A stretch of DNA of 64,000 nt from an uncultured Pelagibacteraceae bacterium (GTDB lineage Bacteria > Pseudomonadota > Alphaproteobacteria > Pelagibacterales > Pelagibacteraceae): positions 1 through 64,000 of the forward strand of contig CACAFZ010000001.1 in NCBI GenBank assembly GCA_902531885.1. Reading direction: 5' to 3'. Positions 39,686 to 49,610 of this stretch are shown piece by piece. The translations under genes and the position numbers were made by a program. Below the pieces are notes generated by a model, which did not search any database, was not told the DNA's origin, and saw nothing but the letters and a program-made list of their open reading frames with translations. Positions within the stretch are counted from its first letter, which is position 1. Each line of letters begins with the position of its first letter.

Positions 39686-40260
39686 TTTAATAATTTATCT
39701 AAAACAACTGGATAGTATTTATTTTCTTGTTTACGAATTTTATTTTCTAATAATTTAGCATTATCACTATTAAATATTTTAATTTTTTTTTGAAAAACAA
39801 TTTTACCTGAATCAAGTTTTTTATTTACTATATGTATTGTAAATCCTGAGTATTTATCTCTATTATTTATGGCTTTTTCGTGAGTATTTAAGCCTTTATA
39901 TTTTGGCAATAAAGAAGGATGAATGTTAAGAATTTTACCTTTAAATCGATTAATAAAATTAGGAGATAATATTTTCATGAATCCTGCAAGACAAATAATT
40001 TTTACTTTTTCTTTTTTTAATAATAAAAGTATTTTTTTTTCAGGATTTTTTTTAATTTTGTAATTTGATACAAAATAATTAATTTTGTTTTTTTTTGCAT
40101 GTAACAATCCATTAGCACCTTTTTTACTTGAAACAACCAACTTGATTCTAAATTTTGATTTTTTCAATTTTGAATATTTGATTAAAGACTTTAAATTACT
40201 TCCTCTTCCTGAAATAAATACAGCAATATTGTTTTTAGTTTTACCAGTTAATTGTTTCAT
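39682..40260 (-). CDS. purN: Phosphoribosylglycinamide formyltransferase
   Basis: IAVFISGRGSNLKSLI, LAGFMKILSPNFI, NIHPSLLPKYKGLNTHEKAI. Confidence 0.95.
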   Translation of the reverse strand: MKQLTGKTKNNIAVFISGRGSNLKSLIKYSKLKKSKFRIKLVVSSKKGANGLLHAKKNKINYFVSNYKIKKNPEKKILLLLKKEKVKIICLAGFMKILSPNFINRFKGKILNIHPSLLPKYKGLNTHEKAINNRDKYSGFTIHIVNKKLDSGKIVFQKKIKIFNSDNAKLLENKIRKQENKYYPVVLDKLLN

Positions 40261-41263
40261 TAAGAATTACTTTTTTTTCTCCACTTGTAATTTTTCCAAT
40301 TAGATAAGGTTTAAATTCTTTTGAAAAATATTTATAAATCTTTTTAACTTTTGTTCTTGATACAATTAAACAAAATCCCACACCACAGTTAAATGTTTTT
40401 AGCATTTCATTATTAGTTATACCTTGGCTTTTTAACCATTTAAAAATCTTTTTTGTTTTAATAAGTTTTAAATTTATTTCAGCATTCATATTTTTAGGAA
40501 TCACTCTTTTTAAGTTATCTGAAATACCTCCACCAGTAATATGCGCACAGCCTTTTATTAGATTTTTATTGGTTAACTCTAGAATCTCGTTAGTGTAAAT
40601 TTTTGTTGGTCTAATAAGTTCTTTTTTTAAAAATTTATTTTTACTTAAAATAATTTTTTTTTTTTTTAAAATATATCTTACTAATGAATATCCATTTGAA
40701 TGCAGACCGTTTGAAGGAACTGCCAATACTAAATCGTTCTTATAAATATTTTTATTTAGTATTTTTTTTTTATCTACTAAACCAATAGAAAAGCCAGCAA
40801 TATCAAATTTATTTTTTTCATATGTGCCTGGCATTTCTGCGGTCTCGCCTCCGACAAGTTCACATTTTGAAATTTTACATCCTTTGATTATTCCTTGCAT
40901 GATTTTTTTTAGCTTTTTCAATTTAATTTTATTAATTGAAATGTAATCTAAAAATATGAAAGGTTTTGCTCCTTGAACGATTAAATCATTTACGCACATT
41001 GCAACCAAATCGATGCCTATAGTATTAAATTTATTTAATGTGTTAGCTATTTCAATTTTTGTTCCAACTCCATCAGTGCTAGATACAATTAATGGGTTTT
41101 TCAGAGACTTAGGTATTTTATTTAAAGAGCCAAACCCTCCAATATTCTTAAATTTACCATTATTTTTTGATTTACTTGTATTTAAAGATATGAATTTTAC
41201 AAACTTATCAGCTGCTTTTATATTAACACCACTTTTATCATATGTTAATTTGTTATTTTTCAT
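40241..41263 (-). CDS. purM: Phosphoribosylformylglycinamidine cyclo-ligase
   Basis: STDGVGTKIEIA, GGETAEMPG, AHITGGGISDN. Confidence 0.95.
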   Translation of the reverse strand: MKNNKLTYDKSGVNIKAADKFVKFISLNTSKSKNNGKFKNIGGFGSLNKIPKSLKNPLIVSSTDGVGTKIEIANTLNKFNTIGIDLVAMCVNDLIVQGAKPFIFLDYISINKIKLKKLKKIMQGIIKGCKISKCELVGGETAEMPGTYEKNKFDIAGFSIGLVDKKKILNKNIYKNDLVLAVPSNGLHSNGYSLVRYILKKKKIILSKNKFLKKELIRPTKIYTNEILELTNKNLIKGCAHITGGGISDNLKRVIPKNMNAEINLKLIKTKKIFKWLKSQGITNNEMLKTFNCGVGFCLIVSRTKVKKIYKYFSKEFKPYLIGKITSGEKKVILNETINW

Positions 41264-41275
41264 TTTAAATTAATT

Positions 41276-42355
41276 ATGCTTTTATTTAGAGAAATTTACA
41301 AACTGCCTCTTCATTATATATTTTTTTTATATTTCATTATATTTTTTATTAAGTTTTCCACAGCATCAAGCTCAAGTGAAGTTTATAAAATAGATAAAAT
41401 AGAATTATCAGAGAAATTTGATCTAAATTTCAGTAAAGATAAAATAATTAACAAGGCATTCGATATAGCATTTAAAGAGCTTGTATCAAAAATCACGTTA
41501 TCTACTGATAGTAAAAAATTGGAAAAAATAAATTCCTTGGAAATTAAAAATTTAGTCGAGTCCTTTGTAATTGTAGATGAGAAATTTATTAATGATAACT
41601 ATATAGCAAATTTTGAAGTTGAATTTAATAAAAGTAATTTTAACAATTTGTTAGAAAAAAATAATATTTTTCCTTCCATACCAATTAAGAAAGACATGTT
41701 TGTAATACCTATACTTATAAGAAACAATCAATATAAAGCCTCACTTTTTAGTGAAAATCCTTTTTACTTAAACTGGAATAATAATGAAAAGAAGCATTTT
41801 TTAATAAAATATATTTTACCAAATGAAGATATTGAAGATATTAATTTAATAAGAGAAAATTTTGATGAAATTGAAAATTATAATTTTGAAAAAATAATTA
41901 ACAAATACGATTTAAATGATTTTATTATTATTGTTTTTTATGAAAATCAATTAGAATTAAATGTCTTGTCAAAATTATATATAAATAAAAGCTATAGAAT
42001 ATTAAATTCTAGGTTTAATAATTTTAACATCAGTAATTTAAATTCAATAGATAGCATAATAAATAATTTAAAAATAACTTATGAGAATGAGTGGAAAAAA
42101 ATCAACCAAATTAATTCATCAATTAACTTAACACTTACATTGGCCATAGATAGTAGCAATCATAGGTTAATTAATAAATTAGAAAAAAAATTACTAGATT
42201 TAGACTTGGTATCAAATTACTATATTGATAAATTTTCTAAACAAGAAACAATTTATAAAGTAACTTACAATAATACTCCTGATAAATTTATAAAAGAAAT
42301 TACATCAGCAGGTTTTGGTTTAGACACTTCGTCTAAGATTTGGTTAATAAAATGA
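41276..42355 (+). CDS. DUF2066-like secreted hypothetical protein
   Basis: N-terminal hydrophobic signal/TM; position between purM and hda-like gene fits alphaproteobacterial order. Confidence 0.6.
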   Translation: MLLFREIYKLPLHYIFFLYFIIFFIKFSTASSSSEVYKIDKIELSEKFDLNFSKDKIINKAFDIAFKELVSKITLSTDSKKLEKINSLEIKNLVESFVIVDEKFINDNYIANFEVEFNKSNFNNLLEKNNIFPSIPIKKDMFVIPILIRNNQYKASLFSENPFYLNWNNNEKKHFLIKYILPNEDIEDINLIRENFDEIENYNFEKIINKYDLNDFIIIVFYENQLELNVLSKLYINKSYRILNSRFNNFNISNLNSIDSIINNLKITYENEWKKINQINSSINLTLTLAIDSSNHRLINKLEKKLLDLDLVSNYYIDKFSKQETIYKVTYNNTPDKFIKEITSAGFGLDTSSKIWLIK

Positions 42356-43014
42356 GTGAATTAAATCAATTACTTTTAAACTTAAACCATAAGCAAAATT
42401 TTAATGAACAAGATTTTTATATTTCCAAAAGTAATTTTTATGCTTATCAATTAATTCAAAATTGGCCTAAATGGGAAAAAAATGTATTAAATATTTTTGG
42501 AGAAAAATCATCAGGAAAAACACATCTAACAGACATCTTCTTGAGTAAAAACAAAGGTATAAAAATAGATTCAAAAAAACTAAACGATGAAATATTTAAA
42601 GAATTAAAGATTCACGAAAACATAGTTTTGGATAATTTTAATAATAATATTGAAGAAAGATTAATTTATGCTTTACTAAATTTTGTAGATCATGATAATA
42701 AATTTTTAATTATAAATTCTTTAATACCAATTAATGAAATAGATTTTGATTTAAAAGATATTAAATCTAGAGCAAAAAATTGTATTTTTGCAAAGATAGA
42801 CTCTCCTGATGATGATCTTATATTTGCTTTATTATTAAAAAGTTTTTCAGATAGGCAAATAGAGATTGATAAAAAACTTATTGATTTTATAACTAAAAGA
42901 ATTGATAGATCATATAGCAAAATATCTGAATTTATATATAAAGTTGATGAATTAAGCTTGAAAAAAAAAAAACCAATAAATATTAAAACAGTAAAAGAAA
43001 TATTGAAGGAATAA
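42352..43014 (+). CDS. DnaA-related Hda-like protein
   Basis: Short DnaA-type AAA+ domain: NFNEQDFYISKSN..., FGEKSSGKTHL P-loop; start chosen at MSELNQ. Confidence 0.75.
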   Translation: MSELNQLLLNLNHKQNFNEQDFYISKSNFYAYQLIQNWPKWEKNVLNIFGEKSSGKTHLTDIFLSKNKGIKIDSKKLNDEIFKELKIHENIVLDNFNNNIEERLIYALLNFVDHDNKFLIINSLIPINEIDFDLKDIKSRAKNCIFAKIDSPDDDLIFALLLKSFSDRQIEIDKKLIDFITKRIDRSYSKISEFIYKVDELSLKKKKPINIKTVKEILKE

Positions 43015-43015
43015 T

Positions 43016-44797
43016 TTGAGTAAATACAGAACACATAATTGCGGAGAATTAAATAAAAAAAATAAAAATCAGAATATCATTTTGTCAGGGTGGATTAATA
43101 AAAAACGTGACCACGGAAACCTTTTATTTATTGATCTTAGAGATAATTATGGCGTTACTCAGTGCGTAGTTGATAAAAGTAATAAATTTTTTAAAGAATT
43201 AGAAAAAATCCAGCTTGAAAGTGTAATAAAAATTAATGGGAAAGTTTTAGAGAGAAGTAAAGAAACTGTTAACTCAGAACTTTTAACCGGAGAAGTTGAA
43301 GTAAATATAATTACATTTGAAATACTTGGTCATAGCAAAGAGCTACCAATGCCGGTTTTTAGTGATCAAGATTATTCTGAGGAAATAAGACTTAAATATA
43401 GATTTTTAGATTTAAGAAGAAAAAAAATTCACGAAAATATAATTTTAAGATCGAAAGTAATTTCTTTTATAAGAAATAAAATGCATGAATTAGGATTTTT
43501 AGAATTTCAAACACCGATATTAACTTCCTCTAGCCCCGAAGGAGCAAGAGATTTTTTGGTTCCTAGCAGGTTAAATCCAGGAAAATTTTATGCTCTTCCA
43601 CAAGCTCCACAACAATTCAAACAGCTAGTAATGGTTTCAGGCTTTGATAAGTATTTTCAGATAGCGCCATGCTTTAGAGACGAAGACTCAAGAGCCGATA
43701 GAAGTCCAGGTGAATTTTATCAATTAGATTTAGAAATGTCTTTTGTAGAACAAGAAGATGTTTTCAATATAGTTGAAAAATTAATGACAAGTTTATTTAA
43801 AAAATTTTCCTCAAAAAAAATGATGTTTGAGAAGTTTCCCAGAATTAATTATCAAGAATCTATGCTAAAATATGGAACTGATAAACCAGATTTAAGGAAT
43901 CCATTAATAATAAACGATTTAACGGAAATTTTTAAAAGAGAAGATGTTAAGTTTGATATTTTTAAAAAGTTAGTAAAGTCGGGTTCAAAAGTCAGATCAA
44001 TAGTAACAAAAAATACTAAAGACAAACCTAGAAGTTTCTTTGACAACATTGATAAATGGGCAAAGGAACAGGGAGCTTCTGGATTGGCTTATTTTACTTT
44101 TGAAAGTGAAAATAAAATTTCAGCAAAAGGACCAGTTGGCAAGTTTTTTTCTGAAAATTCTCTTAAAGAAATTATGAAAATCACATCTGCTAATATTGGA
44201 GATAGTATATTTTTTGCATGTGGTAAAATTAATGAAGTTGAAAAAATTCTATCATTGGCTCGTGAAAAAATTGCTAAAGATCTAAATATAGTGGACGAAG
44301 AAAAATTTGCTTTTTGTTGGATAGTTGACTATCCAATGTTTGAGTTAGACAATTTAACAAATAAAATTAAATTCAGCCATAATCCATTTTCTATGCCTCA
44401 AGGAGATATAAAAAATATTAATTTTGACAAACCATTGGATATTAAGGCTTACCAGTACGATATAGTCTGCAATGGAGTTGAGCTGTCTTCAGGAGCAATT
44501 CGAAATCATATTCCAGATTTAATGTACAAACTATTTGCAATTGCAGGATATGATAAAAAACAAGTAAATGAGAAATTTAGTGGAATGATTAATGCATTAA
44601 GTTATGGCGCACCACCACATGGAGGTATAGCGCCTGGTATAGACAGAATAGTAATGTTATTAGCAAATGAGAAAAATATCAGAGAGGTAACAATGTTTCC
44701 AATGAATCAAAATGCACAAGATTTGATGATGGAAGCACCATCTTCAGTTAGTGATAGTCAATTAAAAGAGCTAGGCATTCAAATAAAAAAAAAATAA
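43016..44797 (+). CDS. aspS: Aspartyl-tRNA synthetase (Asp/Asn type not determined); TTG start
   Basis: YRTHNCGELN, GWINKKRDHGNLLFIDLRD, FRDEDSRADRSPGEFYQLDLEMSF, APPHGGIAPGIDRIVM. Confidence 0.95.
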   Translation: MSKYRTHNCGELNKKNKNQNIILSGWINKKRDHGNLLFIDLRDNYGVTQCVVDKSNKFFKELEKIQLESVIKINGKVLERSKETVNSELLTGEVEVNIITFEILGHSKELPMPVFSDQDYSEEIRLKYRFLDLRRKKIHENIILRSKVISFIRNKMHELGFLEFQTPILTSSSPEGARDFLVPSRLNPGKFYALPQAPQQFKQLVMVSGFDKYFQIAPCFRDEDSRADRSPGEFYQLDLEMSFVEQEDVFNIVEKLMTSLFKKFSSKKMMFEKFPRINYQESMLKYGTDKPDLRNPLIINDLTEIFKREDVKFDIFKKLVKSGSKVRSIVTKNTKDKPRSFFDNIDKWAKEQGASGLAYFTFESENKISAKGPVGKFFSENSLKEIMKITSANIGDSIFFACGKINEVEKILSLAREKIAKDLNIVDEEKFAFCWIVDYPMFELDNLTNKIKFSHNPFSMPQGDIKNINFDKPLDIKAYQYDIVCNGVELSSGAIRNHIPDLMYKLFAIAGYDKKQVNEKFSGMINALSYGAPPHGGIAPGIDRIVMLLANEKNIREVTMFPMNQNAQDLMMEAPSSVSDSQLKELGIQIKKK

Positions 44798-44799
44798 AA

Positions 44800-45630
44800 C
44801 TATTTTTTTCCTTTAAGATTAATTCGTATGTCAGATAAATCTACAAGTTTTTTCTTGTAATTATTTCTTACAAAACCTTTACTTGTTATATCTTTTACAA
44901 TCTTCAAAAACTGATTTTGATCATCTGAAACTTCTTCCAAATTTTTTTCATTTGATTTTTCTATATTTCCAATTGATGGAGTATGAGCTAAATCTTCTCT
45001 GTTTAAATATGAAATCGCTAACTCTCTAAATATATAATCGAGTATTGAGGAAGCACTTAAAATTCTATCATTTCCGAAAACTTTTCCAGATGGTTCAAAT
45101 TTTGTATCTACATATGCATTTACAAACTCGTCTAATGGCACGCCATACTGTAAGCCCAGTGAAATTGCTATGGCAAAATTATTCATCAAAGCTTTAACTA
45201 ATTCTCCTTCTTTACTAGTATCAATAAAAATTTCTCCAATTTTACCATCTTCATATTCTCCTGTATGTAAATAAATTTTATGATTTCCTACAGAGGCTTT
45301 TTGAATATAGCCCTTACGTCTATCAGGCATACTGAATCTTTTTCCTACAGTTTCGTTTACTTTTTTTAAAAAAGCATGTTTATTTTTTCCATTGGAAGTA
45401 TCGGGTATTACTATTTCTTTTTCATCAATTGATTTATTAATTTTTTGTTTTCCTTTATTTAGTTCACTTAAATTTTTTGTTTTTCTATTATCAAATTTAA
45501 TGTCTAAAATTTCAAACTTCCCATCTTCTCTTTTTTCTAAGTTTTTTAAATCAACACCATCTATATTGTCTAAATAATGACTTACTTTAATATTACAGGT
45601 ATAATATGTTTCGACTAAATATTTTGACAT
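44800..45630 (-). CDS. Standalone protein with the C-terminal domain of class II (B12-dependent) ribonucleotide reductase (NrdJb-like)
   Basis: [82 protein letters not shown]...[23 protein letters not shown] resembles the NrdJ tail; catalytic core absent. Confidence 0.75.
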   Translation of the reverse strand: MSKYLVETYYTCNIKVSHYLDNIDGVDLKNLEKREDGKFEILDIKFDNRKTKNLSELNKGKQKINKSIDEKEIVIPDTSNGKNKHAFLKKVNETVGKRFSMPDRRKGYIQKASVGNHKIYLHTGEYEDGKIGEIFIDTSKEGELVKALMNNFAIAISLGLQYGVPLDEFVNAYVDTKFEPSGKVFGNDRILSASSILDYIFRELAISYLNREDLAHTPSIGNIEKSNEKNLEEVSDDQNQFLKIVKDITSKGFVRNNYKKKLVDLSDIRINLKGKK

Positions 45631-45752
45631 TATTATATTACAAACAATTTAAATTTTTTTTTGAGTCTAATAATGATTCAATGTATATACATTTATAGTT
45701 TTTAGTCTAATTGATTTTTTGCAATTATGAATTGAAAAATTTTTAAAAATTT

Positions 45753-46112
45753 ATGTTGACATTCTTTAAAGAAATATTCACATGGTGGAATCGCCAGACT
45801 TTAGGTACGAGAATCAAAACAATATTAAAAGGAAAATTAGTAGGAAAAGATAAATTTGGAAATAAATATTATGAAGATAAAAATGGAAAAAGATGGATTA
45901 TTTACATCGATGAGATCGAAGCGTCTAAAATCCCTGAAGAATGGTATTCTTGGATACATAATATTCAAAATAAAATTGAAAATACACATGAGTTAAAAAA
46001 ATATAAATGGCAAAAACCTCACAAGGATAACCTGACAGGAACAGATAAGGCATATAATCCAAACAAAAATAAAAACGCAGTCAGAAAAAAATATAATGTT
46101 TGGAAAATATAA
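45753..46112 (+). CDS. NADH:ubiquinone oxidoreductase NDUFA12-like subunit
   Basis: LVGKDKFGNKYYEDKNGKRWIIY, IPEEWYSWIHN, W-K-P-H motif. Confidence 0.88.
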   Translation: MLTFFKEIFTWWNRQTLGTRIKTILKGKLVGKDKFGNKYYEDKNGKRWIIYIDEIEASKIPEEWYSWIHNIQNKIENTHELKKYKWQKPHKDNLTGTDKAYNPNKNKNAVRKKYNVWKI

Positions 46113-46482
46113 AAAATTTAATATAGCGTCATTTATTATTTTAATATTATCAGCAATTCCAAGCAATAGTTCTGAGAATCTTGAAGGTGTTTATTTAGAA
46201 ATTAAAATATTAGATAAAGTTAGTTCAAAAAATACAACTTTAACTTTAAATATAGGAGAGGAAAAAAAATTTCAAAATTTACTTATTAAATCTGAAAAAT
46301 GTAAAAATTCAAAATTTGATGATAATCCTGATATTACTGCTTATTTGCAGGTAAGAGATTTAAACAAGAAAGATAATGATAAAGTATTTGTATTTAATGG
46401 CTGGACATTTGCTTCAAGTCCGTCGCTTAAACCATTTGATCACCCTGTTTACGACATATGGATTACCAAATGTTTTAACTAG
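46096..46482 (+). CDS. DUF2155 domain-containing secreted protein
   Basis: Signal peptide; FNGWTFASSPSLKPFDHPVYDIWITKC typical of alphaproteobacterial DUF2155. Confidence 0.82.
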   Translation: MFGKYKKFNIASFIILILSAIPSNSSENLEGVYLEIKILDKVSSKNTTLTLNIGEEKKFQNLLIKSEKCKNSKFDDNPDITAYLQVRDLNKKDNDKVFVFNGWTFASSPSLKPFDHPVYDIWITKCFN

Positions 46483-47816
46483 ATAATCTTTTCTTTATCT
46501 AGCCAAGACACATTAAAGTCTGATTCTATGAATTTTTTGTGACTTAAAAGTTGTTTGTGTAGTTCTATTGTTGTTGTAATTCCTTCTATTACAAATTCAT
46601 CTAAAGACCTCCGCATTCTTTGGATAGCTTCTGTTCTATTTCTTCCGTGACAAACCAACTTACATACCATGCTGTCATAAAATGGAGTTACTTTATAACC
46701 TTGATATATTGCTCCATCTACTCTTGTTCTAAAGCCAGATGGCTGGTGACACATAGTTATTCTACCAGGAGAAGGTTGAAAATTTTTACTTGGATCTTCA
46801 GCATTAATTCTACACTCTATTGCATGACCTCTTGGTTTAATATCATCTTGTTTTAAAGCGGTATCTCCAGTAAAAGCAATATTAATTTGCTCTTTTACTA
46901 AGTCGATACCCGTTACCATCTCTGTCACCGGATGCTCTACCTGTATCCTTGTATTCATTTCAAGAAAATAAAATTTTCCATCCTCATAAATAAATTCTAC
47001 AGTTCCCGCACCTTCATATCCTATTTGGTTTACCATATTTACTGTTTTTTCCAGCAAATCTTTTCTAACCTTTTCATTCAAGATTGGGCTGGGCGTTTCC
47101 TCAATTAATTTTTGATGTCTTCTTTGAACAGAGCAATCTCTTTCATAAAGATGAACAGTGCGATTTTTTCCAGATACTATTTGAACTTCTATATGTCTAG
47201 GATTTTGAAAAAATTTTTCAATGTAAACTTCATCATTTCCAAAATATTTTTTTGCCTCTGATCTAGCAGCTAAAAATAAATTTTCAAATTCAACATCATT
47301 TTGAACAATTTTCATTCCTTTTCCACCTCCACCACCAGCGGCTTTAATTAATACAGGGAAACCTATTTTATTAGCAATTTCTTTAGCTTTACTTAAATTT
47401 GAAACACCATCTTCTGAACCTTCTATTACCGGTAATCCATATTTTTTAGCAATTTTTTTTGCTTGGATCTTGTCTCCCATCATTTCTATTAATTTTGAAG
47501 ATGGACCAATAAATTTAATTTTGTTTTCTTCTAAAATTTTTGCAAAACTCGGATTCTCGGATAAAAATCCATAACCTGGATGTACTGCTTCTGCATTAGT
47601 AAGTTCAATTGCAGACATTATAGCTGGAATATTTAAATAACTGTTTAAAGGTTGAGATGAACCCACACACACACTTTCATCTGAAAGTTTTACGTGCATA
47701 CTTTCTCTATCAACATCTGAATGAATAGCGACAGTAGAAATTCCCCATTCTTTACAGGCTCTTATAATTCTAACCGCAATTTCTCCACGATTAGCAATTA
47801 ATATTTTTTTAAACAT
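46479..47816 (-). CDS. accC: Acetyl-CoA carboxylase biotin carboxylase subunit
   Basis: MFKKILIANRGEIAVRIIRAC, GGGGKGM, EMNTRIQVEHPVTEMVTGIDLV. Confidence 0.96.
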   Translation of the reverse strand: MFKKILIANRGEIAVRIIRACKEWGISTVAIHSDVDRESMHVKLSDESVCVGSSQPLNSYLNIPAIMSAIELTNAEAVHPGYGFLSENPSFAKILEENKIKFIGPSSKLIEMMGDKIQAKKIAKKYGLPVIEGSEDGVSNLSKAKEIANKIGFPVLIKAAGGGGGKGMKIVQNDVEFENLFLAARSEAKKYFGNDEVYIEKFFQNPRHIEVQIVSGKNRTVHLYERDCSVQRRHQKLIEETPSPILNEKVRKDLLEKTVNMVNQIGYEGAGTVEFIYEDGKFYFLEMNTRIQVEHPVTEMVTGIDLVKEQINIAFTGDTALKQDDIKPRGHAIECRINAEDPSKNFQPSPGRITMCHQPSGFRTRVDGAIYQGYKVTPFYDSMVCKLVCHGRNRTEAIQRMRRSLDEFVIEGITTTIELHKQLLSHKKFIESDFNVSWLDKEKII

Positions 47817-48169
47817 TATTCAAGAATTATAAGAACTTGTCCAAATTCAACAGGCTCACCATCTCCAACAGAAATTTTTTTAACAACACCATCTAATGTA
47901 GCAGGAACATGATTCATTGTTTTCATAGCCTCAACTATCATCACAGTGTCTCCTTTTTTAATTTTTTTACCAATCTCAACGAATTGTTTAGCACCTGGTT
48001 CTGGTGATAGATAGGCTGTACCAACTATAGGACTTGTTATGGTTTTGGATTTATCTATTTCAACTGCTTCTACAACTTCATCATTAATAACATCAGTATC
48101 TTTAACTGATTTCTTTAAATCTTCTAAAGCTTCAATTAATTTTTGTATAATTTTTTTATTTATTTCCAT
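47816..48169 (-). CDS. accB: Acetyl-CoA carboxylase biotin carboxyl carrier protein
   Basis: SPIVGTAYLSPEPGAKQFVEIGKKIKKGDTVMIVEAMKTMNHV biotinyl site. Confidence 0.95.
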   Translation of the reverse strand: MEINKKIIQKLIEALEDLKKSVKDTDVINDEVVEAVEIDKSKTITSPIVGTAYLSPEPGAKQFVEIGKKIKKGDTVMIVEAMKTMNHVPATLDGVVKKISVGDGEPVEFGQVLIILE

Positions 48170-48599
48170 TTTTTAGCAATTCATGCATTGCATTTATGGC
48201 CAAAATATAACCATTGGAACCTAAACCACAAATTACCCCATTAACTGTAGCACTTAAGAAAGATTTATGTCTGAATTCTTCTCTTTTGTATATATTTGAA
48301 ATGTGTAATTCTATACTGGGTTTTTTAAATATAGACATGGCATCTCTAATTGCAACCGAAGTATGAGTAAAACCTGCTGCATTAATAATTAAACCATCAT
48401 ATTTATTTCTTGCCTCTTGTATCATTGTAACAATTTCACCTTCAATATTCGACTGTTTAAAGTCTAAATTAATTTTTAATTCTTTTGACCTTTCCAGGCA
48501 ATTTTTTTTTAATTTCTCAAAAGTTATTGACCCATATTGTGATTGTTCTCTTTCACCTAATAGATTAAGATTTGGGCCATTAATAATTAATATATTCAC
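48156..48599 (-). CDS. aroQ: 3-dehydroquinate dehydratase, type II
   Basis: ILIINGPNLNLLGERE, ELHISNIYKREEFRHKS; GTG start at 48599 chosen so it does not overlap divergent thiS. Confidence 0.92.
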   Translation of the reverse strand: MNILIINGPNLNLLGEREQSQYGSITFEKLKKNCLERSKELKINLDFKQSNIEGEIVTMIQEARNKYDGLIINAAGFTHTSVAIRDAMSIFKKPSIELHISNIYKREEFRHKSFLSATVNGVICGLGSNGYILAINAMHELLKNGNK

Positions 48600-48615
48600 A
48601 ACATTCTTATATATT

Positions 48616-48834
48616 ATGAAAAAAAAAAATAAAATAAAAATTAAAATTAATGGAAAAGATCTATTTATTGCTGAGAAAACCACAGCTTACAGTTTGGTAA
48701 ATATTCTAAAACTTCCATTAAAAAAAATTGCAATTGAAAAAAACAGGAAAATATTGGATAAAAAAAAACTTAAAAAGATTATTTTAAAAAATAAAGATAA
48801 AATTGAAATAGTTCATTTTATAGGTGGAGGTTGA
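48616..48834 (+). CDS. thiS: Sulfur carrier protein ThiS
   Basis: Short ubiquitin-like protein ending VHFIGGG, immediately upstream of thiG. Confidence 0.85.
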   Translation: MKKKNKIKIKINGKDLFIAEKTTAYSLVNILKLPLKKIAIEKNRKILDKKKLKKIILKNKDKIEIVHFIGGG

Positions 48835-49610
48835 TGAGTAAAAAAGATCATTTTTATATTGATAATAAGAAGTTTGTCTCGAGATTAATTGTTGGTACAG
48901 GAAAATATAAAAATATGACTGAGTGTGCAAAAGCAATAAAAATTTCAGGTGCAGAAATAGTTACTGTGGCTGTTAGAAGAGTAAATATATTAGATAAATC
49001 AAAACCATTGTTAATGGACTTTGTTGACCCAAAAAAAATTACTTATTTACCTAATACAGCAGGATGTTTTAACTCAGAAGAAGCTTTAAGAACTTTAAGA
49101 CTTGCTAGAGAAATAGGTGGCTGGAAATTAGTTAAACTAGAAGTCTTAGGAGATAGAAAAAATTTATTTCCGGACATGATTGAAACTTTAAAATCAACTG
49201 AGGTATTAACTAAAGAAGGATTTAAAGTTATGGTTTATTGTAATGACGATCCTTTAATGGCAAAAAGACTAGAAAACGCTGGAGCGGTTTCAATAATGCC
49301 TTTAGCGGCACCAATAGGATCAGGTTTAGGAATTCAAAATAAACTTAATATTCAAATTATAAGAAAACAAACTAGATTACCTTTAATTATTGATGCAGGT
49401 ATTGGTCAAGCTTCAGATGCATGTATAGCTATGGAAATGGGATGCGATGGCGTTCTTATTAATACAGCTATAGCAAAAGCTAAATATCCTTTCAAAATGG
49501 CTGAAGCAATGAAACAAGCTGTAATAGCTGGTAGAGAATCTTTTTTATCTGGTAGAATTAAAAAAAGTTATTTAGGTAAATCTTCATCTCCAAAATCAGG
49601 GTTGATTTAA
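48834..49610 (+). CDS. thiG: Thiazole synthase
   Basis: [60 protein letters not shown]. Confidence 0.95.
   Translation: MSKKDHFYIDNKKFVSRLIVGTGKYKNMTECAKAIKISGAEIVTVAVRRVNILDKSKPLLMDFVDPKKITYLPNTAGCFNSEEALRTLRLAREIGGWKLVKLEVLGDRKNLFPDMIETLKSTEVLTKEGFKVMVYCNDDPLMAKRLENAGAVSIMPLAAPIGSGLGIQNKLNIQIIRKQTRLPLIIDAGIGQASDACIAMEMGCDGVLINTAIAKAKYPFKMAEAMKQAVIAGRESFLSGRIKKSYLGKSSSPKSGLI

Noticed and set aside
48600-48683. N-terminal extension of the aroQ ORF
   Set aside because: Hydrophobic FFFF/IIY extension is the reverse of the thiS start; a GTG start at 48599 leaves a normal type II DHQase.
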